Shown piece by piece: positions 18,171-27,021 of a stretch of 64,000 bases of DNA. Where the stretch lies: positions 663,630-727,629 of the forward strand of contig NZ_SADT02000001.1 of the NCBI RefSeq assembly GCF_004016445.2, written 5' to 3'. This DNA comes from Mesorhizobium sp. M2E.F.Ca.ET.219.01.1.1 (GTDB lineage Bacteria > Pseudomonadota > Alphaproteobacteria > Rhizobiales > Rhizobiaceae). Below the pieces are notes generated by a model. It was not told the origin of the DNA. It did not search any database and saw only the letters and a list, made by a program, of their open reading frames with translations. Every line of letters starts with the position of its first letter. The stretch's first letter is position 1. A program made the position numbers and the translations under genes.

Positions 18171-18289
18171 TCAACACCCTCCTCCCGAAAGTCCAACGCA
18201 TGGCGAAACTTGCAGCGTCGGTGAAAAGCCTCGCTACGGGCCTTGCGATCGGCATAGCCTTCGCCATCGTCCACGTCTTTGCTGGCTAG
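18167..18289 (+). CDS. 40-residue membrane microprotein coupled to 17904 gene
   Basis: GTG 18167 overlaps the TGA of the preceding gene. The frame gives MINTLLPKVQRMAKLAASVK, then SLATGLAIGIAFAIVHVFAG, with one hydrophobic helix over the last 20 residues. It is too short to recognise by homology. The overlap and complementary architecture (soluble plus anchor, then anchor alone) argue that it is real. Confidence 0.45.
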   Translation: MINTLLPKVQRMAKLAASVKSLATGLAIGIAFAIVHVFAG

Positions 18290-18507
18290 ACAGCCCCGCC
18301 AATGACGCGGGGATGATCAGGTACAAAACCGCTCTTGAATGTCGCGGACAAGCGGCGCAAGGCCACCGTGAACGATCTGGGCCGGATCGTGCTTGGCGCA
18401 CAGCCCTCTATAGGTAGGTGTGAGGTTGTTTCCCAATTGTTGCTAGAGCTGTTGGCTTGTCCGCTGCTTCTGGGATCACATCTGAAAATGACACGCATCG
18501 CCACCGC

Positions 18508-18888
18508 CTAGGCCGCTCTCGGCCAGAACATCCACGTCAACGAGACCGCCGAGACGATCCAGACCAATATCATAAATGCCAGACCGGCTTTGCTGACCGG
18601 CTTCGCTTGGCTGGCTGCCTTCTCCCGGAACTCTTCCATCAACGCCACAGGGATCATTTGAACAGCGGCCATTATACCGAGCGGCACGATGACAAGATCG
18701 TCAAGATAGCCAATGATCGGAATGAAGTCCGGGATGACGTCGATGGGGCTAAGGGCATAGGCAGCAACCGCCCCCGCGGTAGCCTTCGCATACCACGGTA
18801 CGCGCGGATCACGCGCGGCAATCCAGAGCGCCACGACATCGCGCTTTACGGTGCGCGCCCATCGTTTTGCAGAAGCCAGAAACGACAT
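18508..18888 (-). CDS. YkvA/DUF1232-family membrane protein
   Basis: The 126-residue protein carries the DUF1232 signature in its middle (VPWYAKATAGAVAAYALSPI followed by DVIPDFIPIIGYLDDLVI). A basic N-terminal helix precedes it and a C-terminal transmembrane helix follows (GLAFMILVWIVSAVSLTWMF). Members are small inner-membrane proteins of unknown role. Confidence 0.85.
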   Translation of the reverse strand: MSFLASAKRWARTVKRDVVALWIAARDPRVPWYAKATAGAVAAYALSPIDVIPDFIPIIGYLDDLVIVPLGIMAAVQMIPVALMEEFREKAASQAKPVSKAGLAFMILVWIVSAVSLTWMFWPRAA

Positions 18889-19104
18889 GTTCCATACATA
18901 GGCATGCTACGGACGAGCGTCACTGCCTAAAGGGTTCCTGTGCCGCAGCTCGTCGGGTTGGAGGCAGGTGTTTTGGGCCTCGCAGGGCGGGTTTCAGCGG
19001 GCGCCGGTTAACCTATTCAGTCGAATCCAGCGTACGCGAACTTGCGTGTGCTATGAACCTGCGCGATTTTATCCTTGGGGGTGGTGGCTTGGGGAAGCAC
19101 CACG

Positions 19105-19653
19105 ATGACTTTTGTCAACTATTACGAGCTGTTGGAAATCAGTCCGAGAGCGACGTCTGAAACTATCGAGCGAATCTTCCGCTACTTCGCCAAACGATAC
19201 CATCCCGATAACGGGGAAACTGGCGATGAACGGCGCTTTAGCGACCTTGTAGAGGCGCACAACACGCTGAGAGATCCTGCCGCCCGCGCCCAATACGACA
19301 TCCTCTACGGAGAGTACTTGGGCCACCAGCGTGAGACGGCTCAGGAAGCTAGCGACCCCCGCGTGGTTGAGAAGGACACGATCGTCCAGGCAAGAGTGCT
19401 CGCACTGCTCTGTGCGAAGCGGCGGCAAGACGTCAACAATCCGGGCATCGGCGACGAAGAGCTCGAGCGCCTGTCGGGCTGCCCTCGCGAGCACCTAGAA
19501 TTCCACCTCTGGTACCTTAAGGCGAAGGGTTTCATCGGCAGGACAGAGAACGGGACATTCGCGATCACGGTGCAAGGCATTGATCGCGCCTATTCGGAAC
19601 GTCAGGACGCTAGGCCGGTCGCTACAAGACTGCTAGAGAGCACGGCCAGCTAA
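19105..19653 (+). CDS. J-domain (DnaJ-like) co-chaperone protein
   Basis: Residues 4-65 form a J domain (NYYELLEISPRATSETIERI, with HPD at 33-35, then FSDLVEAHNTLRDPAARAQY). The remaining about 115 residues lack the G/F region and zinc fingers of DnaJ. They look like a winged helix (LERLSGCPREHLEFHLWYLK, then AKGFIGRTENGTFAITVQG). It would recruit a DnaK-type partner to an unknown client, perhaps DNA-bound. ATG 19105 starts the J domain; the frame upstream lacks family similarity. Confidence 0.8.
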   Translation: MTFVNYYELLEISPRATSETIERIFRYFAKRYHPDNGETGDERRFSDLVEAHNTLRDPAARAQYDILYGEYLGHQRETAQEASDPRVVEKDTIVQARVLALLCAKRRQDVNNPGIGDEELERLSGCPREHLEFHLWYLKAKGFIGRTENGTFAITVQGIDRAYSERQDARPVATRLLESTAS

Positions 19654-20322
19654 CATTCAACGAACAAGGCCCTTGGCCAGTCCGCTCGGTCAACTCCTGG
19701 TCACGCTTATCTCGCGGATCGCATAAGCGAGGCTTATCGGCAAGCGTCATGCTCTCAAGCCCTTTGAAGCCGCGGGAGAGAGTGAATCCCAGTCGGTGCC
19801 GATGCACTTGGTCCAGTTCGCTGGCCTGGCCTTCCGAGAGCCTGCTTCCCGTGCGAACCGGGCCGTCAGGAATCATGGAGCTTTTCGTCGGCCAAGGGTG
19901 CCTCGGCGGCGCTGCACTGCCGCCGCGATAACCTCGAAGTCGCTGCCGGCTTCCTCGTAGATCTCAATGCCCTCCCGGTCCGCAGCTTTCATCGCTTAGT
20001 CGGTCAGATGCTTATCGCGGCGGGGTCATCCGTCCCCGCTCCAGGCAGATGGTCTGCCATCCCACGGTCGAGGAAACTGGCGCCGCGCGTGTTCATCTTT
20101 CGATAAGCATGAGCCGCATATTAAACTAGGTTCCGCTGATCTTAGTTGTGACTCTTGAACCTTCTCTTTCGGGGAGCGCACCCGACGCGCTGCCGCGTAG
20201 CGCGGGAACCGGGTGACGAGGCACGGCGTTCAGACCTGGAAGGGACGGCCCCGTCTTTGACGCTGTTGGCCTTCCGAACGAACTAGGTCGCGCATCGGAC
20301 GGGCAATCATCGGAGAACCCAG
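19654..20322. other. Stretch with at most one tiny ORF
   Basis: A 39-codon minus-strand frame at 19873-19992 (MKAADREGIEIYEEAGSDFE) is protein-like in composition, but it has no clear ribosome-binding site and no known motif. Otherwise I see nothing. Confidence 0.3.
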
Positions 20323-20613
20323 ATGCGAACATTTATCCTCATAGCGGCCGTATCGCTGCTCGCCGGACCCGCGTCGGCAGCCGATCACCTTTTTACCGCC
20401 ACGGCGGCAGGCGGTTTGACGACCGACAGCCAACCATTCCAGAACGGCATAAACAATAAGGCTCCTACAGCCGAGGACGTGCCTGGCGGCGGCAGTCCGC
20501 TGTCGGGCGAAGACCATACTGTCCCAGCCACTGACACACAGACGGGTGCCGCGACCCGCGACATGCCGGCGGCCACTCAGGGCAAGACCGCCCCATCAGC
20601 CAATGCCCACTGA
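20323..20613 (+). CDS. Small periplasmic hypothetical protein
   Basis: The 96-residue product starts with a Sec signal peptide (MRTFILIAAVSLLAGPASAA, cleaved after ASA). The mature part is low in hydrophobic residues and rich in Gly, Thr, Ala and Pro (GGGSPLSGEDHTVPATDTQT), so it is probably unstructured. GGAG precedes the ATG, and a terminator follows 22 nt after the stop. Function is unknown. Confidence 0.6.
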   Translation: MRTFILIAAVSLLAGPASAADHLFTATAAGGLTTDSQPFQNGINNKAPTAEDVPGGGSPLSGEDHTVPATDTQTGAATRDMPAATQGKTAPSANAH

Positions 20614-20634
20614 CAATCGCGGATCTTCGTATAA

Positions 20635-20659
20635 AAGGCGGACACCAGGGGTCCGCCTT
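20635..20659 (+). terminator. Hairpin terminator after 20323 gene
   Basis: The 9-bp perfect stem AAGGCGGAC / GTCCGCCTT has a short loop. The T-tract is weak. It could serve both the plus-strand gene and the converging minus-strand gene that ends at 20682. Confidence 0.5.
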
Positions 20660-20681
20660 CGTGGTCGGCCGGAGAGAACAG

Positions 20682-20960
20682 TTAGCCACCCATCTTCTTG
20701 GCCATAGCGCAGAAGTCAGCATGCGCCTTGTTGAGCGTGGCGTCGCCGCAGTCTTTCAGCACCGCGGTTCGTTCGTCCGGTTTCATCGCCATCCAGGCCG
20801 TTTTGAAATCGGCTTCCGACCTTAGAGTCTTCATCCCGGCGTCGGTGAAGAACGGCGACATCTTGGCTGGGTCGTCCAGCGCAGACGTGGACCCAGCCAT
20901 TGCTGCACCACTCATCATCGCGAGCGCAAGGGCGCCCATTGTGAACATCTTGATATTCAT
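20682..20960 (-). CDS. Small secreted hypothetical protein
   Basis: AAGGAGGT, a near-perfect ribosome-binding site, precedes ATG 20960. The 92-residue product has a signal peptide (MNIKMFTMGALALAMMSGAA, cleaved near AMA-GS). The mature helical domain has two Cys (VLKDCGDATLNKAHADFCAM) that could pair in the periplasm. No family is recognised. Confidence 0.65.
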   Translation of the reverse strand: MNIKMFTMGALALAMMSGAAMAGSTSALDDPAKMSPFFTDAGMKTLRSEADFKTAWMAMKPDERTAVLKDCGDATLNKAHADFCAMAKKMGG

Positions 20961-21100
20961 CGGACCTACCTCCTTAAGATAATAATCCTAGAAGGAAACG
21001 TGCGCTTACCGACAGAGGTTCCAATCGCCGCCTCAGGCAATCCGCTAGCGCGAGCGGCCGCTCCGTCTGCTGCTTTGGGGTGACCTAATGATGGAAAGCG

Positions 21101-21325
21101 TCACAAGGCCAGGGTCAGGGTGTAGACAACCTGGCCGCGCTCGTCGCGGACGGAAATGCTGTAATTGCGGTTGCCGCCTTCGGCGCTATGGTCTTGAAGC
21201 GCTTAGGCCGGCAATGTCGCGACGGCAGCCCTTCGAAACTGAATTTTTGAGGAAAACGGAAGCCCGACCTCATCGTGTGTGATCGCCGGTCGAAGAAGTA
21301 GTTCGCCGCCCGCCGTGCAATAACC
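21101..21325 (-). pseudogene. DUF6894 gene, frameshifted and stop-containing
   Basis: The minus strand reads NYFFDRRSHT. After a frame change it gives DEVGLPFSS and FRRAAVATLPA, then an in-frame TAA, then ALQDHSAEGGNRNYSISVRD and ERGQVVYTLTLAL. The whole matches the DUF6894 plan (YFFD strand, REAVATLPALAL helix, VRDxxG strand). It carries one frameshift and one stop, so it is dead. Confidence 0.55.
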
Positions 21326-21509
21326 TTGGTTACGTCTCGCTCGGGTACTTTCACAGAAAGAGCCCGCTCTGCTGGGGCCGGCTCTTTGTCGGGGTCAAGC
21401 ATCCTCACTCCCGTCGACGCGACAGCCTTCGCCTCAACGCGGCGTTGAAACATCCAACTTGCGACAAACCCTAATGTTTCACCGGGTTCGCCAAAATTGT
21501 CTTTGGCCG

Positions 21510-21695
21510 TTACGGCTTCCTAACGATCCATTCCAGCGTGTCGGGATCAACTTCCCTCTGCCCGGTGTACAACTGGATCAGTTGCAGAGCGATTTCCCGC
21601 CACTGACTCTCTGGCGCTTTGCTCTCGCGAAGTTCTTTCAGGAAGGCAGATCGTATGATGTCGGCATCCATTGCCGACAGAGTTGATTTCGCCAT
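21510..21695 (-). CDS. Small hypothetical protein, 61 residues
   Basis: ATG 21695 follows GAGGGACC. The product (MAKSTLSAMDADIIRSAFLK...) is helical, with an amphipathic segment SQWREIALQLIQLYTG, and ends EWIVRKP. The frame extends upstream to 21803 without protein-like composition. Function is unknown. Confidence 0.5.
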   Translation of the reverse strand: MAKSTLSAMDADIIRSAFLKELRESKAPESQWREIALQLIQLYTGQREVDPDTLEWIVRKP

Positions 21696-22325
21696 GGGTC
21701 CCTCACATGAGCGGGGGCGAAAACCATTCCCCGCGCAGCGGCGAAATATATATCTCTGCACGACCAATTTCGCGAGTCCTGATGAATGCCGGCAGTGTCT
21801 CATTTTGAAGCTGGCGGGCCCGCCAGCTTCTGTTCGGCTTCCTCAGTCGGGAAGCCCTTGGCCTTGCACTCTTCGAATTATCTGATATTGGCGCGCGATG
21901 TGCTCACGTCCTCGCTGGATGTGCCGCTGCACCATTTCCAATTCGGTTTCGTCACGCTGAATAGCGCCAAGCTATAGCAGCTTTCTCGCGCATTTCGTAC
22001 GGCCTGCGCTTCCCCGGCCTCGGCGCAACGGGGTCCCATCTTGTCGCAAAGTCTTTCGCATCGACCAGAGAGCTCGCCACGCCAGCGGCCAGAGCCGGTC
22101 GAAGCGAGGCTGCCTTCGCACGGTCGGCGGCTACAAAAAGCCCGCTGGCCAAAGCCAACGGGCATAGTTTTGCTGGCCTGCTGATGTGTGAATTTCCTGC
22201 CTTGGCTACAGTCCTGTTGACGCTTTCGCACCATCTTGTCGCCTTGGATGAACGAGGTTGTTGTTGTCCGGGTGTGACCAAACGACTGCTTAGAGGGTGC
22301 CCAGCGCTCCCCAAACATTGCTAGG
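21696..22325. other. Gap downstream of traD; no traG
   Basis: In Ti-type plasmids traG (the VirD4 coupling protein, about 650 residues) follows traD. Here the space downstream of traD has no such frame, only a terminator-like hairpin at 22135-22170 and open frames without motifs. Confidence 0.5.
22135..22170 (-). terminator. Terminator of the traCD transcript
   Basis: On the minus strand, GCCCG(TTGGC)...(GCCAG)CGGGC forms a stem with one mismatch, followed by TTTTTG. It lies 156 nt beyond the traD stop and matches the direction of traC-traD. Confidence 0.5.
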
Positions 22326-22568
22326 TTAGACTTCCCCTTTGCTCTTGCGCAGTTCCGCGTCCAATGCCTGCTTCCCCCTCACGGCCCAAATGTTGCGCGC
22401 ATGCTCACCTTCATGGCTCTGGAGCTTCGCGGCGACCCAAAGCATAGCTCCATAGATGATGGCGCGATCGTCGTTGATCAGTTCGACGATGCCTGCCTTG
22501 ACGACGAGACCACCGAGTTCAATTAGATGTCGAGTGCGCTTGCGACGCTCGATTTGCCAGGTGCGCAT
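22326..22568 (-). CDS. traD: Conjugal transfer protein TraD (Ti-type)
   Basis: The 80-residue product begins MRTWQIERRKRTRHLIELGG and continues LVVKAGIVELINDDRAIIYG. This is the small TraD of rhizobial Ti/Sym-type transfer regions, an accessory protein of the relaxosome and not the F-plasmid coupling protein of the same name. The gene follows traC by one base on the same strand, as in the traC-traD-traG order, but no traG follows. Confidence 0.85.
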   Translation of the reverse strand: MRTWQIERRKRTRHLIELGGLVVKAGIVELINDDRAIIYGAMLWVAAKLQSHEGEHARNIWAVRGKQALDAELRKSKGEV

Positions 22569-22569
22569 G

Positions 22570-22896
22570 TCATTGCGAGCCCGAGCCGCCTGCCGGCGAT
22601 TGTGGGCTGCCCGGTTGCGCTGGAGCGCCGCGCAGGTTGCGCTGAGTTGCCGGAGCAGTTCGCCGAGATCCGCTTTCGAAAAACATCACCCCACGCTTAG
22701 CCCATGCCTCACGCTTTCCGGTGTCCTTCGTTTCGGCAATTGCGACCAACGCGCCGGCCAGTTCGTCTGTGCTGAGTTGATCGGCGCCGGTGGCGATCAC
22801 CAGTTCACCGAGCTGCTGTACCTTCCGCGTTTTGAGCTCTCGCGCCTTGTCTTCTAGTGCTTTCAGTTCGGTGTCGAAGTCCCGTGGTTTGCGCAT
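22570..22896 (-). CDS. traC: Conjugal transfer protein TraC (Ti-type)
   Basis: The 108-residue protein starts MRKPRDFDTELKALEDKARE and continues LKTRKVQQLGELVIATGADQ, the conserved N-terminal helix region of rhizobial TraC relaxosome accessory proteins. A glycine/glutamine-rich C-terminus follows. It is divergent from traA across the oriT-like segment, the standard Ti-plasmid layout. ATG 22896 is chosen; the frame upstream is the oriT region. Confidence 0.8.
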   Translation of the reverse strand: MRKPRDFDTELKALEDKARELKTRKVQQLGELVIATGADQLSTDELAGALVAIAETKDTGKREAWAKRGVMFFESGSRRTAPATQRNLRGAPAQPGSPQSPAGGSGSQ

Positions 22897-23004
22897 GTGC
22901 TGTCTCCATCGATTGTCGATGCGGTGATGATAAGGGACGGCCTTCCGGAAGGCTTCAGGGTTGCCGAGACAGCCCGGGACGGGCTGGTCCATCCCGAGAA
23001 TTTT

Positions 23005-23050
23005 TCGAGGGAGGGCGCGCTTATACGTCGTGCCGACGTGCACTTTGCCG
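23005..23050 (+). other. Putative origin of transfer (oriT, MOBQ type)
   Basis: The segment between divergent traC and traA holds GGGCGCGCTTATACGTCG (23013-23030), close to the nick region of Ti/RSF1010-type oriTs. It is followed by a hairpin, ACGTCG-TGC-CGACGT (23025-23039). Location and sequence both agree with a MOBQ relaxase target. Confidence 0.7.
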
Positions 23051-23069
23051 TGCAAATGATCTGGTCGCG

Positions 23070-26000
23070 ATGGCGATCTATCATCTTCACGTCAAGGTCA
23101 TTGGCCGCAAGGCTGGCTCCAGCGCTGTGGCGTCGGCCGCCTACCGCTCGGCCTCGCGGCTGCGTGACGAGCGGATCGAACGCAGCCATGACTTCTCGGC
23201 CAAGCGCGGCGTTGTCCATTCCGAGATCTTGCTGCCGGAGGACGCACCCGAAGCCTGGAGCGACCGCGAGCGGCTGTGGAACGCCGTCGAAGCGTTCGAG
23301 GTTCGCAAGGATGCGCAGCTCGCCCGCGAGGTGGAATTTGCCCTTCCGCGTGAACTCAGCCAGGCGCAGGGCATCGAGCTGGCGCGCGACTTCGTGCAGG
23401 CGGAGTTTGTCAGCCGAGGCATGGTCGCGGATCTCAATGTGCATTGGGACAGAGCGGAGGATGGCAGTCCTAAGCCTCATGCCCATGTCATGCTCACCAT
23501 GCGCTCCGTCGATGAGAACGGTTTTGGGGCGAAGGTGCGCGACTGGAACGCTACCCAGATGGTCGAGCGCTGGCGCGAGCGATGGGCGGAGCTTGCCAAT
23601 GAACGCTTGGCTGAACTCGATATCGACGCCCGCATCGATCATCGCAGCCTGGAAGCGCAGGGCATTGCGTTGGAGCCGCAAACCCAGATTGGCGCGCCGG
23701 CTCAACGCATTGAGGGCAGCGGCCTTGACACTGCCGACAGCGAAGCCGATCGCGCCGAACTGCACCGAGAGATCGCGCGTAACAATGGCGCGCGCATCAT
23801 CGCGGATCCATCCGTGGCACTGGATGCCATAACCCATCAGCAATCGACCTTTACCCGAAAGGACATCGCGAAGTTCTCGCATCGGCACAGCGACGGACTG
23901 GAGCAGTTCAACGCGGTGATGCGTGCCATCAGCAAAGCGCCCGACCTTGTCGAACTCGGCAAGGATGGACGCGGAGAAGATCGCTTCACCACGCGGCAAA
24001 TGATCGAGACAGAACAGTGCCTGTATCGTGCGGCGGAACGCATGGCTGCAGAGGGACAGCATGCGGTGAGTGAGTCGGTTCGTGCGACGGCTGTGGCGCA
24101 TGCCAGGCAGCGTGGCCTCGTTCTGTCAGGCGAGCAGAGCGATGCGCTGGAGCACATCACGGACGGCCGCGGTCTTGGTGTCGTTGTCGGTTTTGCCGGC
24201 ACGGGCAAGAGCGCAATGCTGGGTGTCGCGCGTCAGGCTTGGGCAGCAGCAGGCTATGAGGTTAAAGGCGCCGCACTTTCCGGCATTGCGGCCGAGAATC
24301 TCGAAAGCGGATCAGGAATTGCTTCGCGCACCATCGCCAGCGTGGAACATGGCTGGGGACAGGGCCGCGATCTGCTCACAGCGCGCGATGTCCTGGTGAT
24401 CGACGAGGCCGGCATGGTCGGCACGCGCCAGTTGGAGCGCGTGCTCTCCCATGCGGCGGAGGTCGGCGCCAAGATCGTGCTTGTCGGCGATCCGCAGCAG
24501 TTGCAGGCGATCGAAGCCGGCGCCGCGTTCCGCTCCATCCATGAGCGTCATGGCGGCGTCGAGATCGGCCAGGTGCGCCGGCAACGCGAGGACTGGCAGC
24601 GCGACGCGACACGCGATCTGGCAACCGGCAGGATCGACGCTGCGATCGACGCCTATGACGTACAAGGCATGGTGCATCAGGCTAGCTCGCGCGACGAGGC
24701 GCGCAGCGATCTGGTCGAGCGTTGGGATCGCGACAGGCAGGCAGAGCCAGACGCAAGCCGGATCATTCTCACCCACACAAACGACGAGGTGCGCGCCCTT
24801 AACACTGCAGCGCGCGAGCGCATGCGCGCTGCCGGCCATCTCGGCGACGATGTTCAGGTGGATGTCGAGCGCGGTGCACGAAACTTCGCAAACGGCGACC
24901 GGGTCATGTTCCTGCGCAACGAGCGGTCGCTCAGTGTCAAGAATGGCACGCTCGGTGTGATCGAAGAGGTCAGCGCGCAAACCATGACGGTTCAAACCGA
25001 CGACGGCAGGTCTGTGCGCTTTGACCTGAAAGACTATTCCCACATCGACCACGGCTATGCCGTGACCATCCACAAGGCCCAAGGCATGACGGTCGACCGC
25101 ACCCATGTGCTGGCGACGCCAGGCATGGATGCCCATGGCAGCTACGTTGCCCTGTCGCGTCATCGCGACGGGATGGACCTTCATTACGGCAGCGATGACT
25201 TTTCGACTCGCGAACGCCTCGTCCGGACGCTGTCACGCGACCGCGCCAAGGACATGGCGTCCGACTACGGGCAGATCGATCCGGCGCAGAGCTATGCCGA
25301 ACGGCGTGGCATCACCTTCCGCGAGCGTGTGGTCGAGATCGTGCGCCGGATCGTTCCAGAGAAGCTTCGCGACAGGATCGACGGGCTGCTCGACGGGTTG
25401 CGCTCGCCTGCAGACGCCGAGCCCGGACAAGACCGTGGACATCAGCCGGGAAGGGAAGACGGTCGAGTGCAAAACGGCGATGCCGCGCCTGTAAGAGATG
25501 CCTCGGTCAGGGGAGCGCAGCGCGAGGCGGATGCGCCGGTGGATCCGGAAGCGGCGTTGCGCAACGCTCGCACGAAGGCGCTTGTGCGCCACGCGCGCGC
25601 GCTCAACTCGATTCTCAGCACTGGAAACGCGGAAGGGCAGGGCAGCCCCGAACAGATGCGCGAATTGAGAGATGCGCGCATCGCTTTCGAGGAGGTTCGG
25701 CCCTATGGCTGGCGCGATGCCGAAGCGGCCTATGTCAAGAACCCCGAGCTGGCGCGCGAAGCCGGAGCCGGTCGCGTCAACCGCATCGTGCGCGCGCTCC
25801 AGCTTGAAACAGAAATCCGCACCGATCCAGGCCGCCGGGCCGACCGTTTCGTGGAAGACTGGCAAAAGCTGAAAAGGACAAGCCAGCGCCAATACGAGGC
25901 CGGCGATATGTCCGGTTACAGGTCAACGCGCTCGGCCATGTCCGACATGGCCAAGAGTCTCGAGCGCGATCCGCAACTGGAATCGCTGCTTGCCAATCAT

Positions 26001-26099
26001 AAGAAGGCGCTTGGCATCCAGGTCGAATCCGGCCGGCGCCTGGGTGTGGAACTCGCATTCAGCCACGGCATTGGCATCGGGCGTGGCATGGGCATCTAA
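23070..26099 (+). CDS. traA: Ti-type conjugative relaxase/helicase TraA
   Basis: The 1009-residue protein begins MAIYHLHVKVIGRKAGSSAV with the relaxase Tyr in AAYRSA (Tyr25). The metal-binding HUH-type motif PHAHVML lies near residue 140. The central region is a superfamily I helicase with Walker A GFAGTGKSAML, Walker B VIDEAGMV, and the later motifs GYAVTIHKAQGMT and YVALSRHRDG. It would nick oriT and unwind the transferred strand. ATG 23070 starts the family N-terminus; the frame runs further up through oriT. Length is slightly below the roughly 1100 residues of Ti TraA. Without traG or trb genes in view, the element is probably mobilisable rather than self-transmissible. Confidence 0.9.
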   Translation: MAIYHLHVKVIGRKAGSSAVASAAYRSASRLRDERIERSHDFSAKRGVVHSEILLPEDAPEAWSDRERLWNAVEAFEVRKDAQLAREVEFALPRELSQAQGIELARDFVQAEFVSRGMVADLNVHWDRAEDGSPKPHAHVMLTMRSVDENGFGAKVRDWNATQMVERWRERWAELANERLAELDIDARIDHRSLEAQGIALEPQTQIGAPAQRIEGSGLDTADSEADRAELHREIARNNGARIIADPSVALDAITHQQSTFTRKDIAKFSHRHSDGLEQFNAVMRAISKAPDLVELGKDGRGEDRFTTRQMIETEQCLYRAAERMAAEGQHAVSESVRATAVAHARQRGLVLSGEQSDALEHITDGRGLGVVVGFAGTGKSAMLGVARQAWAAAGYEVKGAALSGIAAENLESGSGIASRTIASVEHGWGQGRDLLTARDVLVIDEAGMVGTRQLERVLSHAAEVGAKIVLVGDPQQLQAIEAGAAFRSIHERHGGVEIGQVRRQREDWQRDATRDLATGRIDAAIDAYDVQGMVHQASSRDEARSDLVERWDRDRQAEPDASRIILTHTNDEVRALNTAARERMRAAGHLGDDVQVDVERGARNFANGDRVMFLRNERSLSVKNGTLGVIEEVSAQTMTVQTDDGRSVRFDLKDYSHIDHGYAVTIHKAQGMTVDRTHVLATPGMDAHGSYVALSRHRDGMDLHYGSDDFSTRERLVRTLSRDRAKDMASDYGQIDPAQSYAERRGITFRERVVEIVRRIVPEKLRDRIDGLLDGLRSPADAEPGQDRGHQPGREDGRVQNGDAAPVRDASVRGAQREADAPVDPEAALRNARTKALVRHARALNSILSTGNAEGQGSPEQMRELRDARIAFEEVRPYGWRDAEAAYVKNPELAREAGAGRVNRIVRALQLETEIRTDPGRRADRFVEDWQKLKRTSQRQYEAGDMSGYRSTRSAMSDMAKSLERDPQLESLLANHKKALGIQVESGRRLGVELAFSHGIGIGRGMGI

Positions 26100-26226
26100 C
26101 CCACCGATTTGCCGCCGTTCCAACGCCCCAGGTCGAGGAGATGCCGAATCCGATTGCACGCCAGCTTGGGTTGTCCTGTCTGGTTCCAGCAGATGCCAAA
26201 TGTACTCAGCGAAAGGCGAGGCAGCC

Positions 26227-26466
26227 ATGCCTGAACCGGATCGTATCATTCGCCTTAGGACCGTTCTCGCGCGGACCGGTCTGTCCCGCTCAACCCTCTA
26301 TCGCAAGATTGCCGAAGGCACGTTCCCGGCTCAGATCAAGATCAGCGTCAACGGGGCGGGATGGAGGGAATCCGATGTCAATCGGTGGATCGCTGACCCA
26401 GTTTTGTGGTGCGCCAGGTCGGACAGAACAATAGCGACTAAGGGCAATCGATCGGCGGGTACATAG
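26227..26466 (+). CDS. AlpA-family excisionase/transcriptional regulator
   Basis: The 79-residue product (DRIIRLRTVLARTGLSRSTL, then YRKIAEGTFPAQIKI and GWRESDVNRWI) is a classic AlpA/MerR-like winged helix. Such proteins act as excisionase-type directionality factors or regulators in integrated elements. Its position after traA fits a mobile element. GCGAGGC precedes the ATG. Confidence 0.85.
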   Translation: MPEPDRIIRLRTVLARTGLSRSTLYRKIAEGTFPAQIKISVNGAGWRESDVNRWIADPVLWCARSDRTIATKGNRSAGT

Positions 26467-27021
26467 CTGCCATCAGCATAGGTTCACCTTTGTCAAATCC
26501 GGTGGCCGATAAGGGACCGATGAACGAACCCGCTGCTCGTGAGGTCGGGAGCGGTTGAGGTAGGGATCAAGAACCGGTCGTTGCGCCCGCGTTGAGCGGG
26601 TTCGGCAGCGGCAGAGCATCACGGGCTTCTTCATCAAGGAGCCCGACCATGACCTATCCTGTTCTCGATGCACAATCAGTCCGCTGCGTCAGCGGCTGAT
26701 CGACAAGATGAACACGCGGCGTTCTCGAGGGAGACCCGAGCTGGCTCGTAGCGACCTTGGTTGTCCGAACACAGCTAATACTCGCTGAAGATCTGGCGAG
26801 CGACCTCCGACGTGGTGCAGGCCACCGAAGGGTTTCGGCTTCGAACTCCCCACTGCTAGGCCCCAATCAAAGAGAATATGTCACCCATTGGGCGGCGATC
26901 ATCACATTCACAATTTCTAAAAATGTTTCTCAATGCGTAACACATATTGCGCGCGGCCGATGGCCTGTGCTATCGGGGCTTGTCGCTAACGCGACTCAAC
27001 AGGCCAACCCAGGAGGTTCTG
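26467..27021. other. Intergenic stretch with integrase debris and probable defence-operon promoter
   Basis: No intact gene is seen. The first part contains the integrase remnant listed separately. The last about 150 bases before 27022 are AT-rich (for example around 26908-26950) and probably hold the promoter of the ubiquitin-like operon, but I cannot define -35/-10 boxes. Confidence 0.4.
26675..26850 (+). pseudogene. Remnant of a tyrosine-integrase N-terminus
   Basis: The frame reads ISPLRQRLIDKMNTRRSRGR and then LGCPNTANTR before a stop. This resembles the N-terminal SAM-like domain of site-specific integrases linked to IS91-type elements (SPLRQRMIEDM..., then FLGRxPDTA). Only this piece remains. 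Confidence 0.5.

Noticed and set aside
22863..24101. 412-codon minus-strand ORF inside traA
   Set aside because: Antisense shadow of the relaxase gene; no recognisable domain.
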